A stretch of 6,506 nt of DNA from Phycisphaerales bacterium (lineage in GTDB: Bacteria > Planctomycetota > Phycisphaerae > Sedimentisphaerales > Anaerohalosphaeraceae), in contig PMBP01000468.1 in the NCBI GenBank assembly GCA_003152975.1, positions 1 to 6,506 on the forward strand, read 5' to 3'. Shown here piece after piece: positions 1 to 5,041 of this stretch (positions are counted from its first letter, which is position 1; each line of letters starts with the position of its first letter). Below the pieces are notes generated by a model. That model was not told the DNA's origin. It was given only the letters and a program-made list of their open reading frames with translations, and made no database searches. Position numbers and translations under genes: made by a program.

Positions 1-772
1 CATGGTCGAAGGCCGTATCCTCCGCGGTCCGCAACTGGGACCGCAGCCGGATCGCCTCCGGCAAACTGATCCCCAGCCGGTGGGCCACATCCTGGTTGAT
101 CTGGTCGCCGGCAATCGGAATCTGCTTGATGAACGATATTTCCTTACCCCGGCCGATAATGACCGTCGTCAAACGGCACCCCACCTCGACGAACACGCTG
201 ACCAGTTGCTGATCCTCCTGGCGTCGATAGGAACTTTTGAAGCTACGAAACAGAGCGCACGGCACGGCATCGATCGCCATCGGCTGCAGGGAGGCCTTTA
301 CCAGCATCTGCAGGTGCTGCTCCAGGCTGGGCCGGTCGATCCCAAAGAAAATCACTTCGTTCTTGATCTCGTCCCCCTGATAGGCGTGACCGGCAATCAG
401 GTAGCGGATTTCATCGGTGTCGGGATTCAAGCCAAACCGCTGTGCGACTTCATCGCGGAGAATTTCGTCGATCTGCCCGGTTTGGGTCGGGTCCAGACGC
501 AGACTGCGGATTTTGAGACTGTCGTTCGGTAATGCGGAAATGATCTTACGATCGATAAATTGCCCTCGTTCCAGCATTTGCTGGATGGATTCGGCCACGA
601 ACTCCTCCCGCTTACCGGGTTGGGCGTCGAGATCCGGATCCACTTGCGTCTGCTGCGCATCGACTACATACAAACCCTCTTCCGGGGTCACACCCAGTTG
701 CAGCATCCGGAGGACGCTGTGGCCCAGATCCAAAGCGATCGGCCGAACGGATTGTCGTTCCATTCCAAACAT
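1..772 (-). CDS. pilM: PilM-like type IV pilus / type II secretion platform protein (3' end cut by window edge)
   Basis: The reading frame is open from an ATG at 772 to the left edge, giving 257 codons without a stop. PilM has an FtsA/MreB/actin-like ATPase fold. It sits on the cytoplasmic face of the inner membrane and binds the N-terminal tail of PilN; GspL combines both parts in type II secretion. Seen here: the actin-type phosphate-1 segment PIALDLGHS (residues 11-19), a stretch from about 57 to 130 that matches the usual PilM subdomain, the phosphate-2 segment FVEVG (194-198, where Asp is more usual than the second acidic Glu), and the family-like IPIAGDQINQDVA (218-230). Family length is about 350 aa, so roughly 100 residues lie outside. 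An in-frame ATG at 763 is an alternative start, and neither start has a strong ribosome binding site. The gene begins 20 nt after the GspH-like gene, so the two are probably co-transcribed. Confidence 0.85.
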   Translation of the reverse strand, partial: MFGMERQSVRPIALDLGHSVLRMLQLGVTPEEGLYVVDAQQTQVDPDLDAQPGKREEFVAESIQQMLERGQFIDRKIISALPNDSLKIRSLRLDPTQTGQIDEILRDEVAQRFGLNPDTDEIRYLIAGHAYQGDEIKNEVIFFGIDRPSLEQHLQMLVKASLQPMAIDAVPCALFRSFKSSYRRQEDQQLVSVFVEVGCRLTTVIIGRGKEISFIKQIPIAGDQINQDVAHRLGISLPEAIRLRSQLRTAEDTAFDH

Positions 773-792
773 CAAACCATCCATTCCGTCAA

Positions 793-1317
793 TCAGGGAA
801 TTCGGATATACCCGGTCACCGGTTCGACCGTGACCGTTGTTGAATAGGTTCCGGCCGACAGGGCAATCTGCCCGCTGGTCATGGCCACAGCCGTGGTGGT
901 CCCGCTGTAGGGAGATCCCAGGTAGTCGAAAGTGATCGCCGAATTTCCGTCGAAACTGGCGGCCGTAATATTTACCTGGCTGGTTCGGCTGTCCGACGCG
1001 AAGTTCATTCGAAAGCTGGCGCCGACCTTGGTCGGATGGCTGAGGATGACGCTTCCGCTATCCTGAACCTGATACGACTCGGTGCCCGCGTTAAACACCA
1101 CCGTCACGGTCATCTGCCGCGTAATGGCCAGATTCTTGGCGTAATCGAGATCGGCCGCGATCATGGCCGCCGCCGCCTGGAGTTGCGAATCGGCCGCCGA
1201 CGACAACATCGGCACGGCCAGCATCGCCGCGATCCCCAGGATCACCATCACCACCACCAATTCGATGAAGGTAAATGCCGCCATACCCCGGTGCGGCTCT
1301 CGAATCGAATTGTCCAT
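793..1317 (-). CDS. gspH: GspH/FimT-like minor pseudopilin
   Basis: A 174-aa prepilin-like protein. The leader (residues 1-14) carries positive charge and is followed by the pilin motif FTFIE (15-19) with the conserved Glu at mature position 5. A hydrophobic helix runs to about residue 40. The C-terminal half is beta-rich and has the GspH-type FDYLGSP segment (130-136) and a closing strand VTVEPVTGYIRIP (162-174). After cleavage by prepilin peptidase it should sit at or near the pseudopilus tip. The residue before the cleavage site is Ala (GMAA|FTFIE) instead of the usual Gly. I chose the ATG at 1317, preceded by GGAAAGG at 1325-1331. An in-frame GTG at 1389, preceded by AAGGAGG at 1398-1404, would extend the leader to 38 residues and cannot be excluded. 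The gene lies after the terminator of the other pseudopilins and just before pilM. Confidence 0.87.
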   Translation of the reverse strand: MDNSIREPHRGMAAFTFIELVVVMVILGIAAMLAVPMLSSAADSQLQAAAAMIAADLDYAKNLAITRQMTVTVVFNAGTESYQVQDSGSVILSHPTKVGASFRMNFASDSRTSQVNITAASFDGNSAITFDYLGSPYSGTTTAVAMTSGQIALSAGTYSTTVTVEPVTGYIRIP

Positions 1318-1630
1318 CTCGTCACCTTTCCATAAAATGTCAGAAATTCCTTGCGGAATCCATGGGTTCATTTCGTCTGTTGAGTCCACGGGATTAACCT
1401 CCTTGCCGTCTCAAACCCAAATCCCGGTGCCTCCCTGGATCGGCACGGAATCGTCCATGGGAATTCAGGAATAACCAGGCAAATAGGCCCCCTCGGACGG
1501 AGCTAATACCGTCGTTTGTGAAGGGGCCAAGTCGGTCCAACCCGTGCTGTCGATACAATCCTCACGACTGTACAGAAACGGCTCGAGGTGGAAAAATTTG
1601 GGAGATATGCTGGAATGGTTCTTGCGGAGA
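1318..1630. other. Intergenic region upstream of the GspH-like gene
   Basis: About 310 bp between the terminator of the GspK-like gene and the GspH-like start. It probably carries the promoter of the gspH-pilM unit. A weak sigma70-like pair is visible on the minus strand: TTGGCC (1530-1525), a 16-nt spacer, then TATTAG (1508-1503), each box matching the consensus at 4 of 6 positions. The strongest ribosome-binding-like sequence here is AAGGAGG at 1398-1404, 8 nt before a GTG (1389) that is in frame with gspH. The frame of gspH stays largely open further upstream, interrupted by two TGA codons. I recognise no gene. Confidence 0.4.
1398..1404 (-). promoter_or_regulatory. Strong Shine-Dalgarno AAGGAGG before an alternative GTG start of the GspH-like gene
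   Basis: A perfect AAGGAGG lies 8 nt before the GTG at 1387-1389, which is in frame with the GspH-like protein and 24 codons upstream of the ATG at 1317. It is a better match than GGAAAGG at 1325-1331, which serves the ATG. Either translation starts at the GTG and gives an unusually long 38-residue prepilin leader, or both starts are used. The 24 extra codons show no clear G/C bias at third positions, which is why I kept the ATG for the gene call. Confidence 0.45.
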
Positions 1631-1665
1631 CAAAATAAAAGGCCCGATTTCGGTTATCGGGCCTT
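1631..1665 (-). terminator. Rho-independent terminator of the pseudopilin operon
   Basis: A perfect 10-bp stem, AAGGCCCGAT paired with ATCGGGCCTT (1639-1648 with 1656-1665), has a 7-nt loop. On the minus strand it is followed directly by TTTTATTTTG. There is no T-tract on the plus side, so it acts on minus-strand transcripts. It lies about 25 nt after the stop codon of the GspK-like gene and separates the five-gene pseudopilin operon from gspH-pilM. Confidence 0.9.
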
Positions 1666-1690
1666 GAGGACGGGTTGTGGTTCGCAAAAA

Positions 1691-2182
1691 TTATTGTCGC
1701 TTGATGGAGGCGACATAGGCCTTCTTGGTTCCCGCATCATTCACATACAGGATCTTGGCCTGAAGTTTACTCTGTGCGACCCGGACCGAGTTGATCAGCC
1801 GATACCCTTCGGTGGTCACCGTATAGGTATAGGTGGTAGCCCCCCCAAACCAGAGGGGATCGACGGCATTAGCTACGGGGGCGCCCGAGAAGGTCAGTTT
1901 CCAGTAGTCCTTCGCCCCCGACTCGGAAGGTTGGGCCGCGGGAGAAGAAATCGTCGCGGGGCCGTAGTTGATCGCGAAGGCCCGTCCATACTCCAGCGCA
2001 CATCGGGCGAGATTGTCCATTTTCAGCCGCAGCGCCGTGTTGTCGCCGCAGGCCAGCTCCGTGTCCGATCGGCCGATAAATCCCAGCGACAACACCGTGA
2101 TCATCATCGTGACCATCAACACCACCAGCAGGGCCGCTCCTCGCCGTCGGGTCCATCGAAACATCCCTCGTGGGATTCGCAT
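1691..2182 (-). CDS. gspK: Short GspK/PilX-like minor pseudopilin
   Basis: 163 aa from the ATG at 2182, which has a good ribosome binding site (GAGGAAA, 2188-2194) placed 10 nt after the GspJ-like stop. The open frame continues further upstream, but only as overlap with gspJ. The N-terminus is basic (RWTRRRG, 9-15) and is followed by AALLVVLMVTMMITVLSLGF. This is the GspK/PilX style: a Gly before the helix and no Glu at mature position 5. GspK caps the pseudopilus tip with GspI and GspJ. The usual GspK is around 300 aa with a large inserted alpha-helical domain. This protein is about half that and keeps only the helix and a small beta-rich region, closer in size to PilX. Its last-gene position after I and J fits a GspK role. 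The family name is inferred from the N-terminal motif and gene order. Confidence 0.8.
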   Translation of the reverse strand: MRIPRGMFRWTRRRGAALLVVLMVTMMITVLSLGFIGRSDTELACGDNTALRLKMDNLARCALEYGRAFAINYGPATISSPAAQPSESGAKDYWKLTFSGAPVANAVDPLWFGGATTYTYTVTTEGYRLINSVRVAQSKLQAKILYVNDAGTKKAYVASIKRQ

Positions 2183-2192
2183 GATCGTTTCC

Positions 2193-2702
2193 TCAATGAA
2201 CATGACCGCTCGAAGCCCACAGAGAGCCGGCAATCTCATAGTGGCGGACTTGGCCGTTTTCCTGAAGATCGAAAGCGATGCAGATTCGTTTGGTGTTGGG
2301 CACCGCGGCGTCCACGGAGAACTGGACATTGCTGCAAACAGGGATCACCGTTACCGTCCCGGATGAACCGGTGATCGATAACGAAGTTCCGGTCGTGTCA
2401 ACGGTTTGGTATTCTCCCGCCTCGATTTTTCCATCGGCGTCGGTGTCGGCCCACAACTGGATCTGCGTGGCAGTCGCGGAGGTCACCCGGTTGCTGAATC
2501 GGATCGCATCGAGAACGCGGATCGTCGCCGTTCGCAAGATCGTCTGGTCTTCGCTCATTTGCTCGGTCGCGTCCCGCGCGTTGCCGAAGGCCGAGGCCAG
2601 GGTGGCCACGGCCGTCAGGATGATGATCGTGACCATCATCGCCATCAGCAGTTCGGCATAGGTGAAACCGCCGCATCGAAATGACCGCCGCATTGTACAC
2701 AT
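2193..2702 (-). CDS. gspJ: GspJ/PilW-like minor pseudopilin with an EF-hand-like loop
   Basis: 169 aa. The leader MCTMRRSFRCGG is followed by the pilin motif FTYAE (residues 13-17, Glu5 present) and a hydrophobic helix to about residue 38. An amphipathic stretch then leads to a beta-rich C-terminal domain. This arrangement and the place between I- and K-like genes point to GspJ/PilW, a tip subunit of the pseudopilus. Residues 86-97 read DTDADGKIEAGE, which fits the EF-hand calcium loop spacing (D86, D88, D90, G91, I93, E97). The ATG at 2702 begins 2 nt after the gspI stop, so translation is probably coupled. The ATG at 2693 would give a 9-residue leader and is equally possible. No strong ribosome binding site is seen. 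Confidence 0.83.
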   Translation of the reverse strand: MCTMRRSFRCGGFTYAELLMAMMVTIIILTAVATLASAFGNARDATEQMSEDQTILRTATIRVLDAIRFSNRVTSATATQIQLWADTDADGKIEAGEYQTVDTTGTSLSITGSSGTVTVIPVCSNVQFSVDAAVPNTKRICIAFDLQENGQVRHYEIAGSLWASSGHVH

Positions 2703-2704
2703 CG

Positions 2705-3124
2705 TCAGGAAGGTTTTCCTATCATCGATTTGATATGCAGGATCTTGTGTCCGTCATAATTGACCGTCACCGTCACCCAGGTTACCGAAGTCGCCCCCAG
2801 CATGGTGACGCTGGCCGTCGCGGATCGGCTGAATTTGGAATAGGTGGGATCGGCGAAGACACTGCCCGTCGAATCCTTCACCTGCCCCATCGCCTCGGAA
2901 TAGGCGTTCCAGGTGGACACGATATTGGCGTAGGTTGTGGTGCCAATCCTCTCGACCAGATCCGAGGCCAACTTGCCGGCGATTGCCCGGTGGGCTCCTT
3001 CGGCCTGCGAAGAGGCGCCGTTGGAAAATGGCAGGATGACCCCCAGAGCCGCGATAGCCAGGATCGTCATCGCAATCATCGCCTCAACCAGCGTAAAGCC
3101 CGTCTTGGTTTGGTGTCGGCCCAT
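2705..3124 (-). CDS. gspI: GspI/PilV-like minor pseudopilin
   Basis: 139 aa from the ATG at 3124. A short basic leader MGRHQTKTG precedes the classic prepilin motif FTLVE (10-14) and the helix AMIAMTILAIAALGVILPF, which is typical of GspI/PilV. The mature part is small, with a beta-rich end. GspI forms the tip complex with GspJ and GspK, whose candidates follow directly. An in-frame TTG at 3136 overlaps the stop of the preceding pilin gene (TTGA) and would add four residues. I preferred the ATG because it gives a normal 9-residue leader. Neither start has a convincing Shine-Dalgarno sequence, so translation is probably coupled to the upstream gene. Confidence 0.83.
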   Translation of the reverse strand: MGRHQTKTGFTLVEAMIAMTILAIAALGVILPFSNGASSQAEGAHRAIAGKLASDLVERIGTTTYANIVSTWNAYSEAMGQVKDSTGSVFADPTYSKFSRSATASVTMLGATSVTWVTVTVNYDGHKILHIKSMIGKPS

Positions 3125-3132
3125 GGTCACGA

Positions 3133-3582
3133 TCAATACCGCGTATTCTCAGCGCAATCGCAGGCCCGGAACTGGCCCGTCGCGCTGTTAAACCACCACC
3201 CCGTCCCTTCTATTCCTGTGGGCCGGACCGCAGGGTCGCCGACAAAGGTGATCGTGTCAAGATTGTTGTAGGCGTTGCGGGGGATTTGCTGCAGGTAGGG
3301 TCCCAGGCCGTCCTCGCACCGGGTCGTCAGATTCTTCAAGAACAGGTCCCGGTCCACCTGGCCGCAGGCGTCGGCCTGGCCGGGAAACCGGTCCTGGTGC
3401 TGGATTCGGTACAACTCCATTTGCGACCGCACTTCCTGCAGGTCGCTGATCAGATTGTTCAAACGGGCCTGCTGGCTGGCACGGCTGAATCGGGGAACGG
3501 CCATCGCCGAAAAGATTCCCAGCAGTACGACGACCACAAACATCTCCGTCCAGGTCAACCCGTTTTTCTCGTGTGTCTCCAT
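3133..3582 (-). CDS. Second GspG-like pseudopilin with atypical cleavage motif
   Basis: 149 aa. The leader METHEKNG is followed by LTWTE in place of FTLVE: Gly -1 and Glu5 are kept, but mature residue 1 is Leu and residue 3 is Trp. The helix, the segment VRSQMELYRIQH (51-62) and LGPYLQQIP (93-101) fall at exactly the same residue numbers as in the preceding pilin, so the two are clearly paralogues. This copy has four cysteines (73, 89, 141, 143), allowing two disulphides in the periplasm, whereas the neighbour has one. The ribosome binding site GAGAG lies 7 nt before the ATG. It is likely an assembled pseudopilin, either a variant shaft subunit or a specialised minor one. Which of these it is cannot be read from the sequence. 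Confidence 0.85.
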   Translation of the reverse strand: METHEKNGLTWTEMFVVVVLLGIFSAMAVPRFSRASQQARLNNLISDLQEVRSQMELYRIQHQDRFPGQADACGQVDRDLFLKNLTTRCEDGLGPYLQQIPRNAYNNLDTITFVGDPAVRPTGIEGTGWWFNSATGQFRACDCAENTRY

Positions 3583-3635
3583 GGCTTGGCTCTCGCTTGT
3601 TCGTTCCGTTGCTGGATGGTTGAGATTCCCAAAAG

Positions 3636-3674
3636 AAGCTGACCAGGTTCGCAGACGCGGACACTGGTCAGCTT
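3636..3674 (-). terminator. Strong intercistronic hairpin between the two GspG-like genes
   Basis: A perfect 11-bp stem, AAGCTGACCAG with CTGGTCAGCTT (3636-3646 with 3664-3674), has a 17-nt loop that can pair further (CGC with GCG). On the minus strand it is followed by CTTTTGGG, a short T-run. It lies 26 nt after the stop of the first pilin gene and 53 nt before the next start. The T-tract is too weak for full termination. It more likely acts as a partial terminator or a 3' stabiliser that lets the first, major pseudopilin be made in excess of the downstream genes. Confidence 0.65.
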
Positions 3675-3700
3675 GTTGTTACCCGAACCGATACCTTCGA

Positions 3701-4165
3701 TTAGAACAAATCCAGAGTGGCGGGTTGGCCGGTAGCGGGAACATAGTTGGTGCTGTTGCAGGCATGGACAGTGGCTATGTTACCGGCAGCCACCGTATAG
3801 ACCCAACCGTCAGTCGCGGAATCCGCAGCCACAACGGTGGAGGCCATCGTAAAGGCATTGGTGGGAAGCGACTGCAGATAGGGCCCCAAGGTCGAGTCGG
3901 CCGCTCCGGTTGCACCCGCGACATTGGTCTGAAGCGTCATCTGGTCCGAAAAGGTAGCCAGGGCGGGGGCAATACCCAAGTGCTGGATCTTGTACAGTTC
4001 AATCTGAGACCGCATGGTCTGCAGGTCGGCCCGGATCCGGTTGACGCTGGCTTCCTGGCTGGCATTGCTGAACTGAGGGATCACGATGGCCGCCAGGATA
4101 CCCAGGATCACCACCACGATCAGGATTTCCACCAGCGTGAATCCGTGTTTGTTGGTTCTAATCAT
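3701..4165 (-). CDS. gspG: GspG-like major pseudopilin / type IV pilin-like protein
   Basis: 154 aa. An 8-residue basic leader (MIRTNKHG) is followed by the canonical prepilin sequence FTLVE (9-13) and the hydrophobic helix ILIVVVILGILAAIVIP. Next come an amphipathic helix with MRSQIELYKIQH (51-62), LGPYLQSLPTNAF (93-105) and a C-terminal strand GWVYTVAAGNI (120-130). This is the GspG layout at the usual size. GspG is processed at the inner membrane by prepilin peptidase and polymerises into the pseudopilus shaft that drives secretion. The start has a clear ribosome binding site, GGAGAGA at 4171-4177. As first gene of the operon, with a hairpin right behind it, it is probably the most abundant product. 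A role as a type IV pilin cannot be excluded. Confidence 0.9.
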   Translation of the reverse strand: MIRTNKHGFTLVEILIVVVILGILAAIVIPQFSNASQEASVNRIRADLQTMRSQIELYKIQHLGIAPALATFSDQMTLQTNVAGATGAADSTLGPYLQSLPTNAFTMASTVVAADSATDGWVYTVAAGNIATVHACNSTNYVPATGQPATLDLF

Positions 4166-4210
4166 GTCAGTCTCTCCAAATTAAGGTATTGAAACAGTTC
4201 TCGGTATCGG

Positions 4211-4227
4211 TTTTGAACGGTTCAAAA
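4211..4227. promoter_or_regulatory. 17-bp perfect palindrome, candidate operator
   Basis: TTTTGAAC and GTTCAAAA flank one central base, 46 nt upstream of the pilin start codon. The short arm spacing and A/T-rich ends are typical of a homodimeric repressor or activator site, and it lies where it could control the operon. As RNA it would have a one-base loop, so DNA binding is the better reading. No cognate regulator is in the window. Confidence 0.35.
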
Positions 4228-4357
4228 CACTCTTACCTTGTTCTGTTGGATCGCCCCGACCGATGGAACCCGGGCCGAAGAGAACAGTAGTTCTTCGCTT
4301 ACGAGCCGTCAGGTCTCGAAGTAGCGGTAGGTCAGCCGGCACATCGGAACGAGGAAA

Positions 4358-4425
4358 CCTGCGATTTTCAAAAGAGCCCGCGTCGATTCGTTTGACGCTA
4401 CAAAACCTTACGAAATAATCGCAGG
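4358..4425 (-). repeat. Long-range inverted repeat in the pilin leader, possible structured RNA
   Basis: CCTGCGATT (4358-4366) pairs perfectly with AATCGCAGG (4417-4425). The pairing extends by three more base pairs after a 2-nt bulge. The enclosed segment holds a second inner stem, GCGTC/GACGC, with a 9-nt loop. On the minus strand this folds as one nested stem-loop of about 68 nt, some 190 nt before the pilin start. It matches no riboswitch consensus I know. Confidence 0.35.
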
Positions 4426-4555
4426 GCATCCAAACCAACAGAGGGATTGGGACAGACGAAACCATGTTTTATTGCGAACCGTGATCAGGCCGATAATGCG
4501 GCCCCTGTACGGTTTCCAGGGGAGATGAAGAAAGAGGGTGAAACGAGGGTAACGA

Positions 4556-5041
4556 TTACCGCGTCAGCGCCGCGCGAATGGCGGGAGAAATATTTTTCAA
4601 AACCAGCGTTCTCTGCGTCGGGCCTTCGTGTGAAAGTTCGACGCGGATGGCCGGAACATTCTGTAACACCGACAAAACCCGATCGGCCCATTCGATCAGC
4701 ACGACGGCGTCCGGCCGGCACAGGTCGTCAAATCCGAGTTGTTCGAATTCGGCCGGGGAATTCAGGCGGTACGCGTCGATGTGATACAGCTCCAGACCCA
4801 GGGTCCGCGCGAAATATTCGTTGACCAGAACAAAGGTCGGGCTGATCACCGCGGTCGTTTCCTCCACGCCGGCCCCACGGGCGATGCCCTGGATCAAGTG
4901 GGTTTTGCCGCTGCCCAGTGGACCGATCAGATAGATCACCTCTCCGCCCTGTAGCGCAGCGCCCAGACTCCGGCCGATCTCGATCGTCCGCTCGGGGCTG
5001 TCGCTGGTCAACACTACAGGCACATCGCAGGAGGCGTTCAT
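4556..5041 (-). CDS. tsaE: tRNA threonylcarbamoyladenosine (t6A37) biosynthesis ATPase TsaE
   Basis: 161 aa, the normal length for TsaE (YjeE). It is the cytoplasmic ATPase that works with TsaB and TsaD to place threonylcarbamoyl on A37 of ANN-decoding tRNAs. Visible motifs: Walker A GPLGSGKT (40-47), the family block SPTFVLVNEY (67-76), HIDAYRL (87-93), which carries the conserved Asp, and LIEWADR (115-121). The start ATG overlaps the thiL stop (ATGA), so the two are translationally coupled. It is the last gene of the argH-thiL-tsaE run, and the non-coding leader of the pilin operon follows it. Confidence 0.95.
   Translation of the reverse strand: MNASCDVPVVLTSDSPERTIEIGRSLGAALQGGEVIYLIGPLGSGKTHLIQGIARGAGVEETTAVISPTFVLVNEYFARTLGLELYHIDAYRLNSPAEFEQLGFDDLCRPDAVVLIEWADRVLSVLQNVPAIRVELSHEGPTQRTLVLKNISPAIRAALTR

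Larger units (their letters stand above)
4166..4555. other. Long non-coding leader/promoter region of the pseudopilin operon
   Basis: 390 bp between the tsaE stop and the first pilin start. I see no convincing gene. It contains, in minus-strand order: two overlapping short inverted repeats (CCCCTG/CAGGGG at 4502-4507 and 4517-4522; GGCCG/CGGCC at 4489-4493 and 4500-4504) without a T-tract, which could weakly end the tsaE transcript; a long-range inverted repeat (4358-4425); a hairpin CGAAGAAC/GTTCTCTTCG (4276-4297) with a 2-nt bulge; a 17-bp palindrome (4211-4227); and the pilin ribosome binding site (4171-4177). No clear sigma70 or sigma54 promoter could be fixed by eye. Confidence 0.5.

Noticed and set aside
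2..532. 176-codon plus-strand open frame at the left edge
   Set aside because: It is the complement of the PilM-like gene, whose minus-strand translation is clearly a family member.
1869..2156. 95-codon minus-strand frame rich in Asp, Gly and His
   Set aside because: It is an alternate frame inside the GspK-like gene, which has the better ribosome binding site and pilin features.
1544..2374. 276-codon plus-strand open frame
   Set aside because: It lies antisense across the GspK- and GspJ-like genes and the terminator. Its sequence is rich in Arg, Gly, Pro, His and Ser, as expected for a shadow of a G+C-rich gene.
4230..4430. Cyclic di-GMP riboswitch before the pilin operon
   Set aside because: The expected conserved core segments of GEMM-type riboswitches could not be found on the minus strand.
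4181..4465. 94-codon minus-strand open frame upstream of the first pilin
   Set aside because: Its composition does not look like the neighbouring proteins, no family is recognisable, and it covers the palindrome and inverted repeats of the likely leader region. No good ribosome binding site supports it.
4489..4522. Short inverted repeats after tsaE as a terminator
   Set aside because: The stems are only 5-6 bp, overlap each other, and have no T-tract on the minus strand. They are mentioned only as part of the intergenic region.
4166..4555. Sigma54 promoter for the pilin gene
   Set aside because: No GG/GC pair with the required 10-nt spacing and TGGCAC/TTGC-like context was found.
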